From NCBI GenBank assembly GCA_036785325.1, contig JAXIVH010000080.1, positions 448,071 through 512,070 on the forward strand: a stretch of DNA of 64,000 bases, in the 5' to 3' direction. Shown one piece after another: positions 1 through 10,166 of this stretch (position 1 is its first letter; each line of letters starts with the position of its first letter). Source of the DNA: Urophycis tenuis. Its lineage: Eukaryota > Chordata > Actinopteri > Gadiformes > Phycidae. The translations under genes and the position numbers were made by a program. A model generated the notes under the pieces. The model ran no database searches. It saw only the letters and a list, made by a program, of their open reading frames with translations, and was not told where the DNA came from.

Positions 1-2
1 CT

Positions 3-799
3 TCAACAGCTGAACCTGACACTACTCCATCTACAGGTCAAACGTCAACAGCTGAAACTGAGACTACTCAATCAATAGACCAAACATCGACAGCTGAATC
101 AATTACTACTCAATCTACAGATTCAACTTCAACAGCTAAACCTGAGACTACTCCATCTCCAGGTCAAACATCAACAGCTGAACCAGAGACTACTCAATCC
201 ACAGATCCAACATCAACTGCTGAACCTGAGACGACTCAGTCTACAAATCCAACTTCAACAGCTGAGGCTGAGACTACTCGATCTAGCGACCCAACTTCAA
301 CAGTTGAACCTGAGACTACTCAATCGACAGATCCAACTTCAACAGCTGAACCGATTACGACTCAATCTTCAGCTCCAACTTCAACAGCTGAACCTGAGAC
401 TACTCAATCTACACTTCCAACTCCAACAGCTGAACCAATTCTGACTCAATCTACAGATCCAACTTCAACAGCTGTACCTGAGACTACTCAATCAATAGAT
501 CAAACTTCAACAGCTGAACCTGACACTACTCCATCTACAGGTCAAACGTCAACAGCTGGACCAATTACGACTCAATCTACGGGTCCAACATCAACAGCTG
601 AACCTGAGACTACTCAATCTACACATCCATCTTCAACAGCTGAACCGATCACGACTCAATCTTCAGCTCCAACTTCTACAGCTGAACCTGAGACTACTCA
701 ATTTACTAGTCCAACTTCAACAACTGAAGCGGAGACTACCCAATCTATAGTTCAAACTTCAACAGCTGAACCTGAGACAACTCAATCTACGATTTCAAC
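3..799 (+). repeat. Coding 42-bp minisatellite (mucin PTS domain)
   Basis: About 19 imperfect copies of a 42-bp unit encode a 14-residue motif close to TSTAEPETTQSTDP. The unit length is kept almost without exception, so the frame stays open throughout. Variation is mostly at the last four residues (TDP, SAP, TGQ, IDQ). Such arrays are the O-glycosylated part of mucins and usually vary in copy number between individuals. The array continues upstream of the window. Confidence 0.9.
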
Positions 800-3700
800 A
801 ACTAAACCGCCAGAATGCCAAAATGGAGGATTTCGCAATGGCTCACAAATATGCATCTGTCCGACAGGATTTCGTGGAGACTTTTGCGAACATCTCTCAG
901 ATGATATTAAACCAGGTATATATTTTTTCATTAGGATTTTCCATCACTCACTTACAGTCTTGATGTCAATCTTTCCACAATTCTTCCTTTTACAGAGGTG
1001 GTTCAAACAACATTGATTGTTGAAATGGTGGTCAAGGAGGCTTTTAAAGAGAATTATAATAACCCCTATTCAGCTGAGTACAAAGAGTTTGCGTTGAACT
1101 TTTCACGAGATGTAAGTAAAATATTACTTACAATATTTGGAGTATTTACAGATCTAAAGCAGATAATCGGTTTGTAAATAAGTTACTTGTGTAAGACAAC
1201 AGGTGGGATTCTGAGGACCACTCCAAATTAAAATTTTTTGATCTAGATTGGAGTCTAAACGGGTCCTTTCGCACTGACCAAAGCATGGCATGGTCTATCT
1301 TGTTTGCTGGAGTTTAACCGTTCTTTCAACTTAAGTTGTCATTCAGCTTTTTTAAAGTTTAGTATTCAACAAAAAGAACGGTTCATGTGTTCATGTTCTA
1401 TTTTTAATTATTTGTTTTTTTGCATACAGATGACTTCATACTATAAATCAAAAAAGATAGCTAACTTTGAAGGCGTGATTGTTACAAAACTGAGGTATGG
1501 TACTCATTTTTTGTGGAAGATCATTTAAGGGGCTGTAGCCACGATAATGTGCTGATTGAGTGTAATTTGTTACAAATTACCTTCTGTTAGCCTTCACTGA
1601 GTGAAATGCACTGTGACAATATTTGAGGTGACCCTTATGTTTATTGAGTTAACCAAATTAGATATGAGACCACCTCTGGCTCATTACTGACCATTCAATG
1701 GTGGAGAAATGGATGGATGGAGACATTTTCTTCATCGTTTAGTTTCATAATCTAGCTCTCTTCTCTTCTGCTCCCTCATTTTTCAACCCTCAAATCTTAC
1801 CTACAGCACCTTCAAATAGCTAATACTCATGAGTAGATTTAGGTTAAGGATCAGTGTGGTTGTATCAGGGTAGCAATCTGATTAAGTAATTACACCACAT
1901 TTGTTTTGGGTTAAAGTGATGTGTTAAATTGTGTGATACTAACTAATTTTTTTTTTCTAGTCGTGCAAACTCCTTTATGAGAAAATATTCGTTAAAAAAT
2001 AATGGGTAAGTGACAGATTCCACTTTCATACAATAATTACAAAATAAGAAATAAATGCTACTTTTGGTTTTAATTTACAAATAACAGCAATGTCCAAGCA
2101 GACTTATACAATATTGAAGTCAAATACATTTGAAATTTAATCAAAGAAATGACAGATGTAGAATAATTGAATGAGCTTTACTTTCTCATAACTTTTTTTC
2201 CCAGAGTGAATGTTCAACATGATATTGTTTTGTCGGTTAAAAATGATGCCAACATTGGGAGTGAATATGTGAACAACTTTAATGAAATCAAGGAAGCCAT
2301 TAAGCAAATAAAAAACTGCACAGAAGGTAAGATCACTTGACTACATCCGTAAGAGAAATCGGCCATCCGAGTTCACTGTGATCAATTAATATTTGCGCAT
2401 ACAGACTTCATTATATGATACATCTTTCAGCTTGTCCTGGATTTGAAATCACAGACATCAAAGAACCAACACAACCAGCTGATTTGGGACAAAGTAAGTA
2501 CATTATGTTGAATATACATATCTTTGCAAGTGTGATACAAGATACATGTCATTAAAGATACACTAATCCAGAATTTCAAGCTAGTCCGAGTCTAAATGAT
2601 CAAATAAAAATAAAGAAAACCACCCGTCCCATTTCATACTCTCAAAAACCGGCTGACCCTCAAAAAGCTAAGCTTGCTTTTTGTGGTTTACCGAGACATT
2701 CTGGCCGCCGCTGCAGTCGGGGATCATCCTACACCCCTGTGGCCTTAAAGTTAGCGTGTGCATGACAGCATGCCTTCCACAACACATTTCACTTTTATTC
2801 TTGCATATTCTACATTATCCTGCCCCCAATCACGTCATTCAAATTGTTGTATTAGGTTGTTGTTTTGTGCTTAACTCTGTCACTCTCACTCACATGTACG
2901 CCCAGATGTGTGTGCGAACATGATTGACCCAGCAATTATTTTATTCTACGAGCCCATTGAGGACGACGGAATTAGTTGCGTGTCGATGTGCAACAGGAAC
3001 CACTCAAAACCAAAAATATGCCAGCACCATGGCGTATGCAATGTGTACAAAGGCATAGGGCCGCTCTGCGTGTAAGTCAATTATTATTGTTATTTGTTTT
3101 GATTTTTCTTTTTTTCCGCCATCGAACTGACTTCATTCGCTGAGGTCATTTATTTTTGGAGTTACACATTTGTTTGGTCCAGTATCGATTTGAGACTTCT
3201 GTAGAGACGGATGAGTAAACTAAATATGAGTATATCTACTCTTTTGATCCCGTGAGGGATCAATCCGTGAATTAGTGAAACACACTCAGCACACAGTGAT
3301 CACACAGTGAGGTGAAGCACACACTAATCCCGACGCAGTGAGCTGCCTGCTACAGTGGCGCTCGGGGAGCAGCGAGACCTTGCTTAAGGGCACTTCAGCC
3401 GTTCTTACTGGTCGGGGTTCGAACCGGCAACCCTCCGGTTACAAGTCCGAAGCCCTAACCAGTAGGCCGCGGCTGCCCCTTAGTTAGTTAACAAATACAG
3501 CTTCAAATACACTGTCCTTATATCTCGCTGATTTGAAACACATCGTACAGCCTACCTAGGAGTGCTCATTTAAAGTGACCATTGAATAATCCAAAAGCAG
3601 AAGCTGTCATTTCATACATTTCCTTTCCTCTCATTATGTCCAGATGTCAAAACATTCAACAGACTTGGTACCTGGGCAAAGACTGCAGTAATCCAATCCA

Positions 3701-4664
3701 GAAGTTTGCGTTTTATGCTGGTTTGTCTGCGACTCTAGTGCTGCTGCTTCTTACAGTGGGAGCCCTGACTGCATATGTTGTTGTCAACAAGCAAAGACAA
3801 GCCCGGTAGGCTATGTTTTGTTCTCCTGCTGTTATATTGGGCTGTGGATCAGATTAAAGACCTGCAGTGTCTTTAAGTGTTTTTGTGTCATTTTATCAAA
3901 AATGCTTTATGATTAAAAAAATATGTATATCCAATTGAATATATTTTCTTATGTCACACTCGTTTGTTTGCAGCAAAAGAGAAATCAGAGAGACATTGGT
4001 GAAAGACTGTCTGAAAGAAGAAGTGGTTTGGCCAATATCGAGACATTGTCCATCTGAAAATTCAGGTACTATGAAGATACAACATAGCCCAGTCCAGGCA
4101 TTCACACAATCACAGTCTGTTTCGATTGAATTTGTGTTGATAAAAAGGTGTCATTTCATATCGATGAGGTTTAGCTGCTAGTTATTCTGTACCAAATTCC
4201 CATTCACATTTTCAAGTGTGCTAAAATCCAACTATACAAAATGTAGACGTACAAACGAAGGGTACACAGCTGTTCTAAATATATTTATTAAATATCTAAA
4301 ATATAAATAACATTGGGGAATTCACTTGACACTCCTGTTGTATTTTTGTTTTTGTTTTTTTAACAGCAATGTACAGCAACCCTTCCTTCAGCGCTGATGT
4401 CAATCCAACCAGCCAGCAAGGCTGGGACCCCAACCAAAGTCTGCAGCAGGGGTATGCAGCTCTGAACAGGGGCAACCCGCAAAACCAGTTGGTGTGGACT
4501 CAGTTTTCAAGGAATCAGGCTGTGAGTACGGCAGGCAACGGACCGTGGCTTTGTTACGATATCCATAAAAGTACAAAGTTTTTGGTTTATGATATGACTT
4601 TTCTTTGCAGATGCAAATCGGTCGGCCACAGATTGGGAATTCAGATTTGGAGTCGGAAATCTAG
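3..4664 (+). CDS. Transmembrane mucin with SEA and EGF-like modules (3' part, 10 exons)
   Basis: This is the C-terminal part of a membrane-bound mucin (MUC3/12/17-like or MUC13-like), a glycosylated apical-surface protein of epithelia. Exons read 3-915, 996-1111, 1430-1494, 2205-2326, 2431-2493, 2906-3071, 3644-3805, 3974-4065, 4367-4521 and 4611-4664. All junctions are GT/AG and every phase agrees, giving 635 residues and a TAG stop; the 5' end lies outside the window. Order: Thr/Ser/Pro repeats (about residues 1-265), a Cys-rich EGF-like segment (C272, C284, C286, C295), a SEA module (about 305-405), a second EGF-like segment in exons 6-7, a transmembrane helix (about 503-529) and a tail of about 106 residues containing YSNPSF. 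The usual G-SVVV autoproteolysis motif of SEA is absent: exon 3 ends in VTKLR and exon 4 begins VNVQHDIVL. The exact orthologue cannot be fixed. Confidence 0.85.
3226..3481 (-). mobile_element. tRNA-derived SINE (V-SINE/DANA-like) in mucin intron 6
   Basis: Read on the minus strand, the element begins with a tRNA-like head at about 3481-3410, with an A-box-like TACTGGTTAGGGC and a B-box GGTTCGAACCCC. A core follows (GAAGTGCCCTTAAGCAAGG) that resembles the conserved centre of vertebrate V-SINEs. The end is a LINE-type tail, TGATCCCTCACGGGATCAAA. It lies in the intron between mucin exons 6 and 7, opposite to the gene. The family name is from memory; the tRNA-like head is seen directly. Confidence 0.7.
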
Positions 4665-4742
4665 CCGGCACCTGGATTTAAATGTCAGTATTAATATAGT
4701 ATAAATTTATATATTCAATTATTTATGATGGGATTTCTCTTT

Positions 4743-5661
4743 CTATCACAAAAAGTATATTGTTTTATATCATAGAATATTAGATTAGATTAGATTTAAC
4801 TTTATTGTCATTGTGCAGAGTACAAGTACAGAGACAACTAAATGTAGTCGCCATTCTATCCAGAAGTGCAAAGGAGTGATTAAGGTGCAGTATGTACATG
4901 AATAGTGCAATATAAGTGGACAGTAGAGTTCAAGCATGCTAGTGTTGCAAAAACTTGATCTCTTCTGAACAGTTAATCCGTCTGATACACACAGACAGAA
5001 CTAAAACACAAATGACAATTTACAAAATAAAAATATTATTCCATGTATGTCAATTGGTGGATGCTTGTAAACCACTTAAAAGGTATAATTCATAATGTGT
5101 CACCTAAGCAGCAAAAAAACAGACATGTGATTGAATAAAAGCATGTTACTTTATGTCAAATATTTACAATGTGATTTCTCTTGTATCACAAAAAGTATAT
5201 TGTTTTATAGACAGTAGAATATATATGAATAGAATTTAAGCATGCTAGGGTTGCAAAAACTTGGTCTCTTCTGAACAGTTAATCCGTCTGATACACACAC
5301 AGAAATAAAACACGAATTACAATTTACTAAATAAAAATATTATTCCATGTATGTCAATTGGTGGATGCTTGTAAACCACTTAAAAGGTATACAAGATACA
5401 AGATACAAGAAGGTTTATTGTCATCACATCGTAAGACATGACGAAATTACAGCAGCTACCACCATAATAGTGCATTCAAATTTTTGTTTTTAAAACAAAA
5501 CAAAAAAAATGGAGATGGGTAGAAAGGAGAAGTTAACTTAAGAGGCCATAAAAATAGTTTAATAGTTTAATAGTTTAATAGTATAATTCATAATGTGTCA
5601 CCTAAGCAGCAAAAAAACAAAAGACATGTGATTGAATAAAAGCATGTTACTTTATGTCAAC
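4743..5661. repeat. Direct duplication downstream of the mucin, with LINE-tail insertions
   Basis: A segment at 4743-5161 is repeated at 5180-5661. Shared landmarks are ATCACAAAAAGTATATTG, GTTAATCCGTCTGATACAC and ATGTGTCACCTAAGCAGC. Each copy has its own insertion. Copy 1 carries a LINE 3'-tail type sequence (4785-4935, TTTATTGTCATTGTGCAGAG). Copy 2 carries another at about 5390-5582 (GGTTTATTGTCATCACATCG) ending in TTTAATAG repeats. The duplication is therefore older than both insertions. No coding potential is seen. Confidence 0.7.
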
Positions 5662-5854
5662 ACCTGAACATTTTGACTGTGGTGAATCCATAATTTCAAT
5701 TCTTACAATCAAAATGTAAGTTTCCATTAAAGACAACCCTGAAATCTTTGAGGACTCTTTGTTGCCAGCCATGACCTTTGACAGTGTCAATTATTTCATT
5801 AGAATAAAGAGAAATGTACTCTCAATTGCATCATCAGACAAGGCTTAAGCCCGG

Positions 5855-6092
5855 TTCCCTGTGGTCCAGTGGATAGAGCTGCTAGGACTTGAACCCTGGG
5901 CTCCAAAAAAGATGACTAACAACCCTGTCCAATGCGCCACTGAGACAGTTGAATTGTATTGGTCAACGTTTATAATTGCCATTACATTTAATGACACGGT
6001 TTAGAAAATGTCCTTATAACAGCTCAGAGGGGTAGGACATGAACCCAGGTCTCCAAAACAGTAAACCAGGATCCCTCTCATCTGCACCACTG
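5855..6092. repeat. tRNA-like SINE fragments
   Basis: Sequence such as GTGGTCCAGTGGATAGAGC (A-box-like) and, inverted, GGACTTGAACCCTGGG (B-box-like) appears in short degraded units. The motif TTTATAATTGCCATTACAT at 5970 recurs at 6778, so the same repeat family continues on the far side of the 6093-6750 insertion. Confidence 0.5.
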
Positions 6093-6750
6093 ACGACCGC
6101 AGCGTAATCTGCGCCAGCGCCGAGCCGTTATTTGCGCAGCATTCGTCACCGCACTTTACGTTGTATTTATCAAACCCGTACTTCATCAGGCAATCAGCGC
6201 CATACTCCGCCCTAGTGTAATTAGCGCACCGTTAAAAGAAGGAAGAATGGGTCTGCGTGTTTGCGTAACCATGGACGATCCAAGAAAAAGAAAACAAAAG
6301 TTCCGCGCCGATCAGCGACCACTTCCTGGTCGCTGATCGGCGCGGTGCCTTTGTCGGTGTCTTCTTCTTGCTCTTACAACAGCTGCCATGTCCTTGTTTA
6401 CAGGCTCAAGCAAAACCCGCTTCCTGGTTTACACCTGCTTTTATGAGGCGGAGATTTGCGCTCCAATTCGAGTCGCGCACTTCTCAGGCAATCTTAGTAA
6501 ATACCACGCAATACATAATAAGGCGCACTTAACGCGTTACCTCCCAGCTCTTTGCGATTCACTCCCACTTCCCCTGATACACTCCCATTTATGCATATAT
6601 ATGAGGCGGGATGCGCAACTTGCCTATCGCCAGGCTATTTGCGCATTTACCCCATTGCGCCACGTTAGTAAATACGGTTCCATGTTTTTGCGCCTATTTT
6701 ACCCGCAAATTACGCTAGAAATTGACGCAATTCTGTTAGTAAATGAGGCC
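6093..6750. mobile_element. Probable MITE/Harbinger-like insertion in SINE sequence
   Basis: This block interrupts a tRNA-like repeat that resumes at 6751. It holds many GCGC/GCGCAAATT-type words and phrases such as TTAGTAAATGAGGCC at its right end, which resemble the ATTTATCAA/ATTTACTAA ends of fish Harbinger MITEs. A clean pair of terminal repeats could not be found. Short ORFs here are not convincing genes. Confidence 0.4.
6303..6345. repeat. Perfect 19-bp inverted repeat with 5-nt loop
   Basis: CCGCGCCGATCAGCGACCA, loop CTTCC, then the exact reverse complement. It lies inside the 6093-6750 insertion and could form a strong GC-rich hairpin. It is probably transposon structure and not a terminator. 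Confidence 0.8.
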
Positions 6751-7377
6751 CTGTGAGAGCAGAATTGTAGTCAAAGTTTATAATTGCCATTACATGTAAT
6801 GACATTGTTTCGAAAAAGTGTTTATCTAATTGAAATTCGATCAGATTAGATACGTTGGGTCAGCGTTTTTGGGTCAGCTGTAATTTCATCCACTCACCCA
6901 GACACTCAAATTATCCTTCAGAGTAGTGTGTAGCTGCTCTCTCAATGGCGCCATGGAGACACAGTGAGATTGTGCAGGAGGTTCTACTCAAGTTCCAAGT
7001 TTCAAGTTTATTTTCACATGCTAGATATCAATGTACATCATTACCAGCAGTGAAATTGTTGTTACTCGGGTGTGCCCAACTTTGCTATATGAGGAAAAAA
7101 AGAGACAATATGTACAAAAAATAAAAAGACTATGCAGAATAAAAATAAACTATACAAACAACAATAAATACATGGCAGAGTAGTTGGATGAAATGAAATG
7201 AAATGAAATAGGGTGCAGAGACATAGCAGCTAGTTTACTGCATGTTACAGTCTGCTTGACATTGTTGTAAAAACTTGTAATTCCACATTGTTCTTGGAAT
7301 GAGTTGAACCAACAGCTCTATCCATTGTGCCACTGAGCTGCTGGATGTGAAGGGAGTCAAAGTTTACAATTATTATT
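6751..7377. repeat. SINE/LINE-tail debris
   Basis: This stretch contains the second half of the tRNA-like repeat (6751-6830), a LINE-type tail at about 6990-7170 (CAAGTTTATTTTCACATGC), and a minus-strand tRNA-like piece around 7290-7345. The last piece (CCATTGTGCCACTGAGCTGC) recurs at 20155-20175. No gene is seen. Confidence 0.55.
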
Positions 7378-7739
7378 GTGCATAGGAATGCTCAATCTAG
7401 ATATCGCTTTTCGTCATATTATTCTTCCTCACACCAAATTTGCGCAATTAATGGAAGCTAAAAGACTGAACCTCGAGATTTTCCATATGGCTGTGCTGTG
7501 TTTTTCATTTTTGTAAACTTTATACTTGTGATATTTGCGATAAAAAATGCAAACAATTCCCATAGAGATAACATTGAGTCTAGCTTTCCATTGTTACATT
7601 TGACTCGCTTGCTTGCCTGCCGTCAACTGGGCGGCATAGCTTAGTTGGTAGAGCGTGTGTTCCACTACCGGAAGGTTGTCAACTTGAAAAGTCAACCTAA
7701 ACTAAACTTATCATACTGATTACGGGCATTCCTATGCAC
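7378..7739. mobile_element. MITE with 14-bp perfect TIRs and an internal tRNA-like segment
   Basis: GTGCATAGGAATGC at 7378-7391 is matched exactly in inverted form at 7726-7739. The 362-bp element interrupts a repeat whose uninterrupted relative is at 20160-20330. Inside, at 7629-7665, GCATAGCTTAGTTGGTAGAG resembles a tRNA 5' half with an A box. A clean target-site duplication was not identified. Confidence 0.6.
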
Positions 7740-7930
7740 GCATGTACACGTAATTACTCATGTGGAATTACATTTTCAAGTTGACTTTACAATTCAATGT
7801 CTCCTTGTAAAAAGTCCAAAGATCCAAAAGCACAATAGTGAGTGATCCAAAGCACATGTTTTGACAGTGCTGAATGCATATTGTCAATTTATCCATTGCA
7901 AATAAGCAGTCGCCTAGGATACAGCTGTCC
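7740..7930. repeat. Right part of the repeat family shared with 20190-20330
   Basis: The phrases TTGACTTTACAATTCA, CAGTGCTGAAT and AATAAGCAGT occur in the same order here and at 20200-20325, immediately before the tRNA-Lys-like sequence there. This shows that the tRNA-like gene at 20321 belongs to a repeat context. Confidence 0.6.
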
Positions 7931-8466
7931 TAGGAACAGGTGCTTGAATGGTCCGTGTACCATTCGTTCTTTTGAATTTCAATCAAGAACTGAAAACAAT
8001 GACACGGATTCAGTTTATTTCATAATTCCGTTTCTAGTGTTAAACAAAAAAAAAAACTGATTTCCACCTCTATTCTTGTTGATTTCCAGTATCTAATTTA
8101 ATGTTCATGTCAAATAAACAACATTCAAAAAACTCGAAATGCATCTTTTGATTTTGATATTTCTTTGCCCCATAAGTTATGCAGCTATGCTACCTAGCGC
8201 GTATTTTTAAGTTTCTGGATGGGCAGTCTATCAGTGGATGTTGGTCTGTCATCGAGATCCATGCGAAATATATCAAAGAGTTGTTTAAATATATAAACAA
8301 CCCTTTCCATCTGAGGAGGACAAATGTCGTGCAGAGATGTTTGCACACCTATACCCTGATGTCTCGGTGTTGTTTAATGACGCTGTAAATGACAACTACA
8401 TGCCGCTTCAAAATGCTTTGTGTAACCTTATAGATGTTACCCGAACGCTGATATAAATACACCTCT

Positions 8467-8745
8467 GTGTACCACAGAGGTGTACCCCGCTTCCAGCAGC
8501 TGGACAAGGGAGCAGAGCCCAGCAACGAATACAGGAGATTTGTTGCTGCGAATGAGGAGGCGACTAGGCTGTGTGTGCCCAGGATGGAGAGAGTTAGAGC
8601 CTCCCTCCGATCCAAACACCCAGAGGTAGTGGCAGCAAGGGCCAAGGTGGAAGAAGCCCGCCTCAACTTTGAGTGGGAACCAAATACCAAGGGTGAGCGA
8701 GAAGATCGCTGTAAGGAGAATGAGACTGGCAGGACACTGCCATAG
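8467..8745 (+). pseudogene. LINE ORF2 linker fragment (between endonuclease and RT)
   Basis: A 92-codon reading frame contains ASLRSKHPEVVAARAKVEE followed by a charged helix. From general knowledge this resembles the segment between the endonuclease and reverse transcriptase of fish LINEs. No RT motifs follow; the next few hundred bases are unrelated. An 11-bp inverted repeat (ACCTCTGTGTA, then CACAGAGGT) lies just upstream at 8460-8483. Assignment to a LINE clade is not possible from this piece. Confidence 0.5.
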
Positions 8746-8749
8746 GCAT

Positions 8750-10004
8750 ACAGAGCTGCCAGCCAGCAAATTGGTGGTGCGGGAACCAGCACATGGGCAT
8801 CATTCACAAGGACGTCCCACGCTAACATACGTGGTTGTACTCAAGTAGGATGCAGGAGCGCAAAGTACCAGCGAACTGGCCAGATGTATGGAGAATCGGG
8901 ATGACTGGAAGCAACGATGGAAGGCTCGTCTGAGGACGACCTAGCAGTACCCAACTGTTAATGTATGGCTAGAATTCTTGCCCAGTGTGACAAAAGAAAA
9001 AATATATAGATTAGTTTATTTCCTTTAATGGAAGCGCAATATGTATCAAAAATGCAAAATGAAATGGCTGTATAACAATTTAAACATTTTCTCTCATAGA
9101 ACAGAATCTCACATTAGAACAATTATACACTGTAAAATGACAGTGGCATTATTGCAAAATAATAAAACATCAATTAAATCTATAGTATTAAGTGAGGTAC
9201 TCTCAAAATAAAACAATACAATCGATTGATTATAAAGTGCTGTGCTCTTAAAATAAAACAGATAGATCCACAATAGATCCATCCATATATATTTTCTTAC
9301 TCCTTTTCTACATCCCTCAGTACAGACATGACTTCAGCCAGGCCAACAAGCCTGTGAAGGTTGAAATTTTCTGCGCTGCATTTAGGGCAGGATGTGCTAG
9401 ACCACAATAGAAACCTGGCCTGAGTAGACCACAATAGAAACCTGACCTTGGTAGTAGACCATCTGTCTATCTTCGGGGAAGTGCCTTATGCAGCACTGTC
9501 AACCTAATTCAGCACAAGCAGCGTTTGGACCGCATGCTAAAGCCAAGCTCCCCTGTACCGCCTCTACTGCTCCCCCTGCTGGAGGAGGAGACTAACAACA
9601 CCTGCAGTACCACCATGCTGCCAGAACTGGGACATCCTTGACTTATTTGATGTGGTCAGAAGTTCAACACGGTCTGTGTTAGCCCGACAATATAAAATGT
9701 CAAGTTATAAGAAAGAGGGGATGTTCACAACATGAATCATAAAAAGCAGAAAGTATTTTTGAAAGAAAGTTTGATCACATTTTAATTTGAATAACCTTCA
9801 TAACTTTTGTAAAACACTCACTGAGGTCAGCCATTAAGGGCCCTCTATCCTCCGCACAAGGGGCCTCTAAATCTAGGAGAGCACAGAGGAGTACAGAAGG
9901 AATCAGCTCTAAAACAGAACCACATGGTCTTTAAAAGTATAACAGGACCCACAGCCACCCACAAAGCCCATCCACCCTGAAAGGAAACCTGATATAAATA
10001 TTAT
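8750..10004. other. Stretch without a recognised gene
   Basis: AT-rich sequence. At about 9330-9650 a short repeat (GACCACAATAGAAACCTG occurs twice) precedes a patch that translates without obvious stops but matches nothing I recognise. I see no promoter, RNA gene or transposon end here. Confidence 0.4.
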
Positions 10005-10155
10005 ACCTATTATAATGATGATAATTCTGATGATTATCATACTTATTATAGTTATTATTAGTATGATTATTATTATTATTATTGTTGTTATTGTTATTCA
10101 TATTAGTAGTAGTATAAGTATTACTATTATAACAACAATAGTTATCATTATCATC
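10005..10155. repeat. Impure ATT/ATA microsatellite
   Basis: A run of TAT, ATT and GTT triplets (TTATTATTATTATTGTTATT). The minus-strand reading frame through it is a poly-Asn artefact. It sits directly at the 5' truncation of the LINE that follows. Confidence 0.85.
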
Positions 10156-10166
10156 AAAGAATTGCA

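Noticed and set aside
1961..2005. Possible mucin exon after a good AG acceptor and before GTAAG
   Set aside because: It introduces a stop in the required phase; joining exon 1430-1494 directly to 2205-2326 is in phase and reads as a continuous SEA module.
4369..4704. 111-codon continuous ORF
   Set aside because: It reads through the last mucin intron; the phase-matched exons 4367-4521 and 4611-4664 explain it.
5855..7345. Several tRNA genes
   Set aside because: Only isolated A- or B-box-like pieces in repeats; no full cloverleaf apart from 20321-20393.
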